From assembly GCA_035533335.1 (NCBI GenBank), contig DATLUC010000021.1:1-27681 (forward strand): DNA of 27,681 nt, in the 5' to 3' direction. The position numbers were made by a program, and so were the translations under genes. The DNA comes from DATKSS01 sp035533335 (GTDB lineage: Bacteria > Chloroflexota > Dormibacteria > Dormibacterales > Dormibacteraceae). Shown here piece by piece: positions 1 through 7,295 of the stretch. The notes under the pieces are model-generated. The model was not told where the DNA came from, did not search any database, and saw only the letters and a program-made list of their open reading frames with translations. Within the stretch, counting starts at the first letter, position 1. Each line of letters opens with the position of its first letter.

Positions 1-185
1 AGCTGCCCGTCGGGCACCGTGTACACGAACGACATGCCATAAAGCCCGAGCGTGATCAGGTTCACCGACCAGAAGGAATAGACGAACGCGTCGAACGTGG
101 ACCAGGCCTTGACGAGCCCGGTCGCGTTGCGCAGGAACAGCCCAGGTCTGGCGGCTGCCCCCGAACCCATCGTGGTGTCGGCCAT
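1..185 (-). CDS. APC-superfamily amino acid/amine permease, N-terminal fragment
   Basis: Only the first 61 codons are in the window; the gene runs off the left edge. The translation begins MADTTMGSGAAARPGLF and continues with LRNATGLVKAWSTFDAF, then a hydrophobic first membrane segment (VNLITLGLYGMSFVYT). A short polar N-terminus followed by an RxATGLVK-like stretch and TM1 is what APC-family permeases typically show. The start is well supported: a strong Shine-Dalgarno TAAGGAGG lies 6 nt upstream of the ATG. It lies 20 nt downstream of the metallophosphoesterase and is the third gene of the GntR transcript, so a role in importing the substrate or exporting a product of the demethylation cluster is plausible. 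Substrate cannot be told from this fragment. Confidence 0.72.
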   Translation of the reverse strand, partial: MADTTMGSGAAARPGLFLRNATGLVKAWSTFDAFVYSFWSVNLITLGLYGMSFVYTVPDGQ

Positions 186-205
186 GTTGCTTCCTCCTTA
201 CCTCT

Positions 206-1141
206 TCATCCGTTGACCAGCGGGTAGCTCTTGATGCCCTTCTTGGCATCCAGTTGGATGATCGCGCCCATCAGCATTCCCTCCTCGTAGGCGCTCCCCG
301 GGTTGATCGAGAGCGTCTTTCCGATCGTCACGGCCCCCTTGCTCTCGTGGATGTGGCCGTGCAGAGACAGCAGAGGCTGGTAGCGCTCGATGGCCTCGCG
401 CACCGCCGTCGAGCCGACCGGGCGCAGCGCCCGGCCGCCGTGCAGGAGCTTCAGGTCGGCGTCGATGGCGGGCGCCTCGTCGAGGCCCGACTTGTAGGGA
501 GGGCAGTGGAGGTTGAAGATTGCGCGCGAGGGGTCATTGAGCTGGCCCGCCATCGACTCGATGCGCTCCGCCAGCTTCTCCTCGGTCTCCTCGCGATGAG
601 TGTTCCAGGGAGTGTGGTTCGACCAGCCGGTGGAGATCATGGTGAACCCGTCGATCTCGACCGCCCGACCTTCTCCCAGCTCCACTAGCTCCGCCCGCCG
701 CACCACGTCGTCGACCTCCATCTCGTCGTCGTTGCCGGGGCAGACGAAGCAGCGGATCCCGGTTCCACGCAGCTTCTCGTCGGCCATGCTCATCCAGCGC
801 TCGACCCCGGCGAGCATCACCTCCTGGAAGCACTCGGCTCGCTTGGACGCATCGGCGTCGAGCTCGCGGAGTCGCTGGACGCTCATCTGCAGCGGGTAGT
901 AGCCCCTGCGACGGATGTTGGCCTCGACCTCGCCCACCTGCTCCGCCGCGACCACCTGCTGCTCGCCACCGAGCGCGACCGTGTAGTGGCCGTTCTCCTG
1001 CACGATCGGCACGATCGCTTTGCCGGTCATGTCGCCGCCGCAGATCAGCACATCGGCGTCGTAGAACTTGGCGGCGTTCAAAAACTTCCGCCAGCACGTC
1101 TCTGATCCATGCAGGTCGGTCGCGAAGAAGACCTTCGGCAT
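206..1141 (-). CDS. Calcineurin-like metallophosphoesterase
   Basis: A 311-residue protein with the full set of dinuclear-metal phosphoesterase motifs in order: DLHGS (D9, H11), GGDMTGK (D37), GNDDE (the Asn/Asp motif near residue 140), a lone His in NLHCPPY, and LHGHIHES (the GHxH motif) near residue 260. Compared with minimal family members it carries an insert of about 60 residues between the GGD and GND motifs. No signal peptide is visible, so it is probably cytoplasmic. ATG start with an upstream GAGGTAAGAG ribosome site; 13 nt after gntR and 20 nt before the permease, so co-transcribed. Family members hydrolyse phosphomonoesters or phosphodiesters; the substrate here is unknown, but the cluster also contains a small-molecule kinase, so a phosphorylated intermediate is a reasonable guess. 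Confidence 0.85.
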   Translation of the reverse strand: MPKVFFATDLHGSETCWRKFLNAAKFYDADVLICGGDMTGKAIVPIVQENGHYTVALGGEQQVVAAEQVGEVEANIRRRGYYPLQMSVQRLRELDADASKRAECFQEVMLAGVERWMSMADEKLRGTGIRCFVCPGNDDEMEVDDVVRRAELVELGEGRAVEIDGFTMISTGWSNHTPWNTHREETEEKLAERIESMAGQLNDPSRAIFNLHCPPYKSGLDEAPAIDADLKLLHGGRALRPVGSTAVREAIERYQPLLSLHGHIHESKGAVTIGKTLSINPGSAYEEGMLMGAIIQLDAKKGIKSYPLVNG

Positions 1142-1154
1142 CAGCTCTTACCTC

Positions 1155-1838
1155 TCACCTCTCCACCAGCTCTCTTCGGATCTCGCGCTCGAAGCCCACC
1201 ACGTGCCGCCGCATGATGTCCTCGGCTTCATCTCCGTCGCCTTCGAGCACCGCTTTCAGGAGCCGGACGTGCTCGTCCACCGCCTCGCGCAGGCGCACGC
1301 CACTGTCGAGCACCAGGTACCACAGCCGCAGGCTGAGGTTGAAGTAGCGCTCGAGGGTCGCCTCGAGGAAGGTGTTTCGCGCGGCCCGGTAGACGAGGCG
1401 GTGGACCTGCTGGTCGAGCTCCATGAGCTGCCGCTGGTCGGTCACGCCGCCGTGCTCCAGGACGTCGAGCAGCTGCTCGATCGAGTCGCGGTCGGCGGCC
1501 GTCAGCTTCTCCGCCGCCAGCCGGGCGGCGTGAGCTTCGAGCACGACGCGCACCTCGGTGATGCGCGCGAGGTCGGTGATGTTGACGTCGGCGACGAACG
1601 TGCCGCGGTGGGGCACGGAGCGGACCAGGTTCTCACGCACCAGGCGCTGCAGGGCCTCGCGGATCGGAGTCCGGCCGATCTGCAGCTCCTCCCGCAGCCT
1701 GCCCTCATTGACCACCGAACCAGGCGGCATCTCGAGGCAGATGATCCGGTCGCGGATCTGCAGGTATGCCTCCTCGCCCTGCGAGCGAGCGCCTTCCACG
1801 GTCTCGACGGCAGGCCTGACCCGAGTCGCTGAAGCCAC
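1155..1838 (-). CDS. GntR-family (FCD subfamily) transcriptional regulator
   Basis: A 227-residue protein. An N-terminal winged helix-turn-helix (about residues 20-88) contains the GntR signatures PPGSVVNEGRLREEL, IGRTPIREALQRL and VPHRGTFV. A C-terminal all-helical FCD domain (about 95-222) keeps likely metal/ligand histidines in QQVHRLVYRAARN, DEHVRLL and MRRHVVGF. FCD regulators usually bind a small organic acid or amine and repress a neighbouring catabolic operon. The GTG start at 1838 is chosen because the ATG a few bases upstream is in another frame; a GGAGGGG ribosome site lies upstream. It has its own promoter (1930-1958) and a candidate operator (1900-1919), and is followed 13 nt later by the phosphoesterase. 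Likely autoregulator and local regulator of the demethylation cluster. Confidence 0.92.
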   Translation of the reverse strand: MASATRVRPAVETVEGARSQGEEAYLQIRDRIICLEMPPGSVVNEGRLREELQIGRTPIREALQRLVRENLVRSVPHRGTFVADVNITDLARITEVRVVLEAHAARLAAEKLTAADRDSIEQLLDVLEHGGVTDQRQLMELDQQVHRLVYRAARNTFLEATLERYFNLSLRLWYLVLDSGVRLREAVDEHVRLLKAVLEGDGDEAEDIMRRHVVGFEREIRRELVER

Positions 1839-1899
1839 CCCGGCATCCCCTCCAATTCCGAGAGCGCACTGAACGCCCCCGGCTCACAGCTGCTCGCCC

Positions 1900-1919
1900 G
1901 AGCGATATGCGAGCGATAT
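1900..1919. promoter_or_regulatory. Candidate operator: two direct copies of GAGCGATAT
   Basis: GAGCGATAT occurs at 1900-1908 and again at 1911-1919, an 11-bp period that places both copies on one face of the helix. The pair sits just downstream of the predicted transcription start of gntR (about 1923 on the minus strand), where a bound protein would block transcription. Repeat and position are seen directly; binding by the adjacent GntR protein is inference. Confidence 0.45.
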
Positions 1920-1929
1920 ACCGGCGCGA

Positions 1930-1958
1930 AAGGTAGCACCACCCGGATCGGCCGTCAA
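1930..1958 (-). promoter_or_regulatory. Promoter of gntR-phosphoesterase-permease
   Basis: On the minus strand TTGACG (1958-1953) is followed after exactly 17 bp by TACCTT (1935-1930), a good match to -35 and -10 elements of the housekeeping sigma factor. The start of transcription would be near 1923, giving a leader of about 85 nt before the GTG at 1838. The promoter lies entirely in the gap between the kinase and gntR. Confidence 0.6.
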
Positions 1959-1969
1959 CGGATGCCTGG

Positions 1970-2881
1970 TCAGGCCCCGGCTTCGGCCATCCAGCGTTCG
2001 AGGCGATCCGAGCGCATGACCCCCAGCGCGCGCTCCCAGCGGCCGGTGTAGTAGCTGCGGAAGTCGAAATCGACCGCCGAGATGCGTGCCTGGATCGCTC
2101 CCCACAGCGTCCAACCGACATCAGACATGAGCGCGAAGAGGTTCATGCGGGCGAGCTGCCGATGGTCGTGCCGTCCGAAATAGGAAAGGCACAGGGCGGC
2201 CCGCAGGTCCTGGTTGAACTCCGCCTCCTGGGCCGTGTTGCCGAGGTCGAAGCAGGGATCGTTGTTGCCGCTCAGCTCGTAGTCGACGATGCGAAGAGCC
2301 TTGCCGTCGTCGATGAAGTTCTCGCAAAGGAGATCGTTGTGGCATGGCCGCGGAGGGAGGGCGGCGGCGGTGACGGCCCGCTCGATCCTCGCGACGGTTG
2401 GAAGCCAGTCGCGATATCCGTCGGGGATGACGACTTCGTGCTCGTCGACGATGACCAGGTAGTCCTCGATGAGGCGGAACATGTTGAAGTCGTGCAGAAA
2501 GCGCGGTGCCGAGTGCAGGCGGTGGAACGACTCGGCCATGCGGGCGGCCATCTGCTCCGACTGGAGGGCGCCCGCCGACATCGTGACGCCGGGGATGAAC
2601 TCGAGGACCATCGCGTCCAGGCCTGGGACGTGCTCTAGGACGCGTGGGCCGATCCCTGTGCTCGCGGCCGCCCTGGTGTTGTACACCTCGTTGGCGCGAT
2701 CGATCGCCAGCAGCTCGGTCGAGCGGCCGGGCAGGCGCATCACGTAGCGCTCGCCGCCGGACTCGACGAGGTAGTTCTCGTTGGTCAGGCCGCCCGAGAG
2801 CGGGCTGATCGCGACTTGGCGTCCCTGCCAAAGGGCGACCTGGGCCGCGGCAGCCTCAGCGCGCGGGTTGGCTAGGGACAT
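1970..2881 (-). CDS. Choline/ethanolamine-kinase-like phosphotransferase
   Basis: A 303-residue protein of the aminoglycoside phosphotransferase/choline kinase fold. Visible motifs: a nucleotide-binding loop SGGLTNENYLVE near residue 30, the catalytic Brenner-type loop CHNDLLCENF (about 179-188), and the metal-binding IVDYELSGNNDPCFDLGN (about 196-213). HND...N followed by DYE is the choline-kinase rather than the antibiotic-kinase flavour. The ATG at 2881 (MSLANPRAE) is preferred; the frame stays open upstream, but that part overlaps the end of the oxidoreductase and does not look like protein of this family. The 26-bp overlap with the oxidoreductase implies translational coupling. Likely phosphorylates an amino alcohol or its N-methylated derivative using ATP; the exact substrate is not known. 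Confidence 0.85.
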   Translation of the reverse strand: MSLANPRAEAAAAQVALWQGRQVAISPLSGGLTNENYLVESGGERYVMRLPGRSTELLAIDRANEVYNTRAAASTGIGPRVLEHVPGLDAMVLEFIPGVTMSAGALQSEQMAARMAESFHRLHSAPRFLHDFNMFRLIEDYLVIVDEHEVVIPDGYRDWLPTVARIERAVTAAALPPRPCHNDLLCENFIDDGKALRIVDYELSGNNDPCFDLGNTAQEAEFNQDLRAALCLSYFGRHDHRQLARMNLFALMSDVGWTLWGAIQARISAVDFDFRSYYTGRWERALGVMRSDRLERWMAEAGA

Positions 2882-5279
2882 TCCTGCCCAGCACCGAATC
2901 GGCCGCCACGACGGCTCCGACCAGGTCTCCGAAAACCTCGACCTCGACTGAGTCGCCGGGCCGCAGCTCGACCGGGAGGTAGGAGTAGGCGAGGTTTTGG
3001 CTGACCGTGAACCCGTACGCGCAGCTGCGCAGGCGTCCCACCACGCGGCCGTCGTGGTGCACCGCCTCACCGCCATAGATCGGGACGTACTCCTCGTCGC
3101 CCACCACGAGGGTGCGCAGCCTGCGCTTGATCCCCGCTTGGCGCGCGGCGACCAGGGCCTCTCGACCGTTGAAGTCGCCCTTGTCGAGCCGGATGCAGAA
3201 CCCGAGCCCGGCCTCGTACGGGTTGTCGAGCAAGCTCAGGTCCGTGCCGTAATAGCGGTAGCCCTTCTCCATGCGAAGCGAGTCGAGGGCCCGGTAGCCG
3301 CCGGCGCGGATGCCGTGGTCGCGGCCGGCCGCCATCAGCCGGTCCCAGGCCTGCACTGCCCACGCCGGCTCGACGTACAGCTCCCATCCGAGCTCGCCGA
3401 CGTACGTGACCCGCTGGGCCAGCACGCTCGCGCCCCCGATCCGGATGCGCCGCGCGGTCATGAACGGGAACTCTTCATCGGACACGCCGTCAGGGGTCAC
3501 GCGCGACAGGACGTCGCGCGCGTCAGGGCCCCACATGCCGATCACCGATAGCTCCTCCGAGGACTCACGAATCTCGAGGTCGGGGTCGGAGGCGCGGCGC
3601 TGCAGGCGCAGCCAGCCGAGGTCGCTGTTGACGTAACCGGCACCGGTGACCAGCCGGAAATGCTCGTCGCCCAGCCGCGTCACGGTCACGTCCGCGGCCA
3701 TGCCGCCGTCGTTCTCGAGCAGCTGCGTGTAGACGACGCTTCCGACCGGGCGGTCGATCAGGTTGCCGGCCACTCGCTCCAGCAATGGCAGCGCGCCCGG
3801 CCCGTTCAGCTCGACCTTGCCGAACGAGCTCATGTCGATGATCCCGACGTGCTCACGGAACGCGCGATGCTCGCCCGCCAGTTGCTCGAAGTAAGGCGGG
3901 CGGGTCCATCCGAACCGGCGCTGGTCTGCGCCGGCCCGGCGCCACGGCGCTTCAGGTTCGAAGTAGTCCGGCCGCTCCCATCCGTGCTTGGCGCCGAACA
4001 CCGCGCCCAGGTCCTGGCTTCGCTCGTGCAACGCGCTGGTTCGTCTCGGCCGGCCCCACTCGTCGGAGTCGTACGGGTAGCGAAGGTAGTAGTAGTACTT
4101 GTAGGCCTCGCGCGCGAGCTCGGCCGCGTACCGGTGGTCCTGGTGCACCGGGCCGAAGCGCCACGGGCGGTAGGCGTAGAGGTCCAGGTCGGATCCGCCG
4201 CCGGTGATCAGCTGCGCGAGCGAGCGACCGATGCCGCCTGCTCCTCCAAAACCGTTGAGCGAAAGACCGGCGGCCATGTACAGGCCCGGCACCCCGGGAA
4301 CGGGGCCGACCAGCGGGTTGGAATCGGGCGTCATGGCGTCCGGGTGGCAGACGAGCTTCACGATGCCCGCTTCGCCCATGAACGGGAACCGGCGGGCCGC
4401 GCCCGCCAGCAGCGGTTCGAAGCGCGCCTGGTCCGGAGGGAGCGAGGTCCCGGCGTGACTCCATGGAACGCCGTCGATCCAGCGCGCCACCGGATCGGCC
4501 TCGTATCCCCCGAGCACGACGCCCCCAGCCTCCGACTTGCCGTATACGAGGTTGTCGGGGTCGCGAAAGCAGGGCATGTCGTGGGGCAGCTCGTGGCCTG
4601 GGACCGCCAGCAAGGCCGCGTGCTGGTGGTCGACCGGCGTCGACACCAGGGAGACGCCAGCCATCGCCGCGACCTGTGGCGCCCAGATCCCGCCTGCGAT
4701 CACCAGCACATCCGCCTCGATACGGCCGGCATCGGTCTGCACCGCCGCGACCGCCCCGCGGTCAGAGAGCTCGATGCCGGTGACCCTCCGTTCCGTGAGC
4801 ACCGTGGCGCCGAGGTCGCGAGCCGCGGCCGCCAGGGCGTGCGTGGCGGTGTGAGGGTCCAGGTGACCATCGCTCGGGACCCATACCGCCCCGTGGAGCG
4901 AGCGCTTGGTGATGGCGGGCATCAGGCGCTCCGCCTCCGCGGCCGACAAGATCTCCACCTCGAGTCCTATCCCCCTCGCGCGGCTGACGCCGCGCTGCAG
5001 CTCTTTCAGAGATTCGGGGCTCGAGGCGAAGCGCAGGCTGCCCACCGTCTCGAACACGCCGAGCTCGCGGTACAGCTCGATGCTGTAGCTGCGGAACCGC
5101 ATCATCGTGGGGGACGGGTTGAACTGGGTGACGAGGCCAGCGGCGTGACACGTCGACCCGGAGGTCAGCTGGTCCTTCTCGAGCAGCACCGTGTCGCGCC
5201 AACCCGCTTTGGCCAGGTGGTAGGCGACGCTCACGCCGGTGATGCCGCCGCCGACCACTACCGCCCTAGCACGTTCCAC
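2856..5279 (-). CDS. FAD oxidoreductase-GcvT fusion, dimethylglycine/sarcosine dehydrogenase family
   Basis: About 807 residues with two halves. The N-terminal DAO-type FAD domain begins with the Rossmann motif VVVGGGITGVSVAYHLAKAG (7-26) and contains STCHAAGL, whose His (H45) matches the residue that carries covalent FAD in dimethylglycine dehydrogenases. The C-terminal half is a glycine-cleavage T-protein fold (MSSFGKVELNG, YVGELGWELYVE, ALDSLRMEKGYRYYGTDL, NPYEAGLGF), which in this family binds tetrahydrofolate and captures the methyl group as methylene-THF. Length and order match the family. The GTG at 5279 gives MERARAVVVGGG; a TTG at 5291 with GGAG upstream is an alternative. It follows the MFS gene and overlaps the kinase gene by 26 bp. 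Substrate (dimethylglycine, sarcosine or another N-methyl amine) is not determined by sequence. Confidence 0.92.
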   Translation of the reverse strand: MERARAVVVGGGITGVSVAYHLAKAGWRDTVLLEKDQLTSGSTCHAAGLVTQFNPSPTMMRFRSYSIELYRELGVFETVGSLRFASSPESLKELQRGVSRARGIGLEVEILSAAEAERLMPAITKRSLHGAVWVPSDGHLDPHTATHALAAAARDLGATVLTERRVTGIELSDRGAVAAVQTDAGRIEADVLVIAGGIWAPQVAAMAGVSLVSTPVDHQHAALLAVPGHELPHDMPCFRDPDNLVYGKSEAGGVVLGGYEADPVARWIDGVPWSHAGTSLPPDQARFEPLLAGAARRFPFMGEAGIVKLVCHPDAMTPDSNPLVGPVPGVPGLYMAAGLSLNGFGGAGGIGRSLAQLITGGGSDLDLYAYRPWRFGPVHQDHRYAAELAREAYKYYYYLRYPYDSDEWGRPRRTSALHERSQDLGAVFGAKHGWERPDYFEPEAPWRRAGADQRRFGWTRPPYFEQLAGEHRAFREHVGIIDMSSFGKVELNGPGALPLLERVAGNLIDRPVGSVVYTQLLENDGGMAADVTVTRLGDEHFRLVTGAGYVNSDLGWLRLQRRASDPDLEIRESSEELSVIGMWGPDARDVLSRVTPDGVSDEEFPFMTARRIRIGGASVLAQRVTYVGELGWELYVEPAWAVQAWDRLMAAGRDHGIRAGGYRALDSLRMEKGYRYYGTDLSLLDNPYEAGLGFCIRLDKGDFNGREALVAARQAGIKRRLRTLVVGDEEYVPIYGGEAVHHDGRVVGRLRSCAYGFTVSQNLAYSYLPVELRPGDSVEVEVFGDLVGAVVAADSVLGRNVPSQPAR

Positions 5280-5313
5280 TGCGCCCTGCAATCCTAGGAC
5301 TCCGCGGCACCGC

Positions 5314-6432
5314 TCACTCGGGCAGCGGCTGCTCCTTGGTCTCCGGCAGGAAGAAGAGAAGCAGCGCTCCGGCAACCGCGGCGATGCCGGCCAGCTCGAT
5401 CGCGCGGCCGAGCCCAAGCGATTGCGAGAGCAGGGCCACGACCTGCAGGCCAACCACGCTCCCGCCGGCCGCCGCCACCGCGCTGGTGGCCTCGGCCGTG
5501 GCGCGCGCACGGGTCGGAAACAGCTCGGCCGACCAGGCGCCGAACACCGGCGTCGACGCGCTGGCGAACGCGCTCCACAGGATGTTGCCGATGAAGAACC
5601 CGATGGTCGCCGTGGCGAAGCTGAGGCTGGTCGCGACGGCGGCGGCCACGGTTAGCGCGATGGCCGGTCCCAGCCGACCGAAACGGTCGGTGAGATAGCC
5701 GCCCGCCAGGTATGAGCTCGCGCCCACCACGCCCGACACCACGATCAGAATGCTGATGGCCGCCGGCGACATGTGGAGGACTTCGCTTGCGTACACGGTG
5801 AACAGGAGCCCGGCGGGCTCGAGCAGCACGGCGAGCAGCGCGGTCACCAGGGCGAGGATGATCACCCTGCGCCGCCATGGCGGTTGGAACAGAAGGTTGA
5901 GGGCCGAGCCACTGACCTTCACCGCCAGCCAGGTCCTGCCCTCGGGCAGCCGGAACCAGATCACGGGCGCGATCAGGACTCCGACGCCGCCCGCCATGAA
6001 GAGCCAGCGCCAGTGCGGGGCGATGATCGGGTAGGCGATCACCGTGACTCCGGTGCCTATGCCAGCCAGCAGGGCGAGCACACTGACCGCCTGGCCGCGA
6101 TGCGAAGCGGGTGCCTCCTCCACGATCAACGCCGTGGCCACACCGGCGACGAGGGCTTCGAAGCACACGGCGACCAGGCGCAGGGTCGCGAGGACTGCGA
6201 GCGATGGCGCAAACGCGCTGGCGAAGTTGGCGATCGAAAAGCCCGCGACTCCGATGGCGATGAGCCGGCGCCGGCCGAAATGGTCGGCGAGCGTCGACAG
6301 TGGCAGCGCGCCGAGCGCGCCGAGGGCGAGAGCGGAGCCGAGGTTGGAGAGTGCTGGGGTGCGAGCGTGGAAGTCGGCCGCGATGGCGGGCAGCGCCAGG
6401 ACCAGCACGGAACCGTCGAAAGCGGCGAGCAC
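5314..6432 (-). CDS. MFS transporter
   Basis: At least 372 residues with about 11-12 hydrophobic segments. The loop 2-3 signature appears as LADHFGRRRLIAIG and its second-half counterpart as LTDRFGRLGPAI. LPEGRTW ends the first half and the C-terminus is FFLPETKEQPLPE, typical of sugar/aromatic-acid:proton symporters. The start is uncertain: the GTG at 6432 begins inside TM1 (MLAAFDGSVLVLALP), while the frame stays open upstream and reads LQRRTLTWAGLAVV, which completes TM1 but offers no ATG, GTG or TTG. It is the first gene of the minus-strand cluster, 34 nt before the oxidoreductase, and probably imports its substrate. An efflux role cannot be excluded. Confidence 0.85.
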   Translation of the reverse strand: MLAAFDGSVLVLALPAIAADFHARTPALSNLGSALALGALGALPLSTLADHFGRRRLIAIGVAGFSIANFASAFAPSLAVLATLRLVAVCFEALVAGVATALIVEEAPASHRGQAVSVLALLAGIGTGVTVIAYPIIAPHWRWLFMAGGVGVLIAPVIWFRLPEGRTWLAVKVSGSALNLLFQPPWRRRVIILALVTALLAVLLEPAGLLFTVYASEVLHMSPAAISILIVVSGVVGASSYLAGGYLTDRFGRLGPAIALTVAAAVATSLSFATATIGFFIGNILWSAFASASTPVFGAWSAELFPTRARATAEATSAVAAAGGSVVGLQVVALLSQSLGLGRAIELAGIAAVAGALLLFFLPETKEQPLPE

Positions 6433-6494
6433 GACAGCCAGTCCAGCCCATGTCAGGGTGCGCCGTTGCAGCGAGTCGAGATTGATAACTCGCC

Positions 6495-6504
6495 AATGTA
6501 TAGT
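6495..6504. promoter_or_regulatory. Divergent -10 boxes overlapping by two bases
   Basis: On the plus strand TATAGT (6499-6504) lies 11 nt before the ATG of the ABC ATPase. On the minus strand TACATT (6500-6495) points toward the MFS gene. The two hexamers share the central TA at 6499-6500. No convincing -35 element accompanies either. The composite resembles symmetric bidirectional promoters; activity is inferred from position. Confidence 0.42.
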
Positions 6505-6515
6505 CGGTTGACCCC

Positions 6516-7295
6516 ATGGCCGCGGTCGTAAGCGTCAAAGATCTGCGGAAGCGGTACCGGAGCAGCGACCCGTGGGCCGTGGACGGCGTCACGTTCGAGC
6601 TCGAGCCGGGCCACGCGTTTGGCTTGCTGGGCCCCAACGGCGCAGGCAAGAGCACGGTGGTCAAGATGATCGCCGGGCTGCTGCGGCCCAACGGCGGCAC
6701 GGTCACGCTGTTTGGCCTGGATCCGGGCAACCCGGCCGCCCGCGCCGGCCTGGGGTTCTCGCCCGAGGACCCGGACTTCCCCAAGTTCCTGCGAGCGGCC
6801 GAGGTCCTCGACTATTTCGCCAGCCTGCTCGGCCTGGACGAGATCGACCGCAAGCGCAGGATTCCCGAGACGCTTGCTTTCGCGGGGCTGGACCAGGAGC
6901 GCCGCCAGATCAGGCAGTTCTCCAAGGGCATGAAGCAGCGCCTGGGGATCGCTCAGGCGATCCTGGGGCGGCCCAAGCTGTTGATCCTCGACGAGCCGAC
7001 CGCGGACCTCGACCCGCTGGGACGTCGCGACGTGCGCGCGCTGATCGACCGGTTGAAGGAGAGCGGTGTCGCGATCCTGCTCAACAGCCACCTCTTGAGC
7101 GAGGTCGAGCTGGTCTGCGACACCGTCGCGATCATGGCCAAAGGCCGGGTCTTGAAGGAAGGGGCCATGAACGAGGTGGTCCCCGCAGGCCGCAACCTCG
7201 AGGACGTGTTCGTCGAGCTGGTGCAGGCGTCGAGCCCTCCGGGCCCGCCGCGCGATCAGCTCCCTTCGTTCATCTCCGACCAGGACAGACAGTGA
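6516..7295 (+). CDS. ABC-2 type exporter, ATP-binding protein
   Basis: A 259-residue ATPase with Walker A GPNGAGKST (39-47), a Q-loop region around GFSPED, the signature in the degenerate form QFSKGMKQRL (normal for ABC-2/drug-exporter ATPases), Walker B LLILDEPTADLDPLG and the switch His in LLNSHLL. The C-terminal tail contains the NLEDVFVELV element common to this subfamily. The ATG at 6516 follows a TATAGT box closely and has no Shine-Dalgarno, so the leader is only a few nt. It overlaps the permease by 4 bp (GTGA), showing coupled expression. The complex would be a homodimeric ATPase with the membrane subunit encoded next; the exported substrate is unknown. Confidence 0.93.
   Translation: MAAVVSVKDLRKRYRSSDPWAVDGVTFELEPGHAFGLLGPNGAGKSTVVKMIAGLLRPNGGTVTLFGLDPGNPAARAGLGFSPEDPDFPKFLRAAEVLDYFASLLGLDEIDRKRRIPETLAFAGLDQERRQIRQFSKGMKQRLGIAQAILGRPKLLILDEPTADLDPLGRRDVRALIDRLKESGVAILLNSHLLSEVELVCDTVAIMAKGRVLKEGAMNEVVPAGRNLEDVFVELVQASSPPGPPRDQLPSFISDQDRQ

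Noticed and set aside
2882..3076. 65-codon upstream extension of the choline-kinase-like frame
   Set aside because: It overlaps the conserved C-terminal GcvT domain of the oxidoreductase and is Arg/Trp/Ser-rich, unlike the kinase family N-terminus.
3660..5297. 545-codon open frame on the plus strand
   Set aside because: It lies antisense to the FAD/GcvT oxidoreductase, whose motifs are complete; composition is Arg/Ala/Gly/Val-rich as expected for a high-GC shadow frame.
6482..6504. TTGATA plus TATAGT as a complete promoter for the ABC ATPase
   Set aside because: The spacer is only 11 bp, too short for a sigma70-type promoter; only the -10 box was kept.
5294..6784. 496-codon minus-strand frame overlapping the MFS gene
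   Set aside because: Arg-rich shadow frame that runs into the ABC ATPase on the other strand; the MFS frame has clear membrane segments and family motifs.
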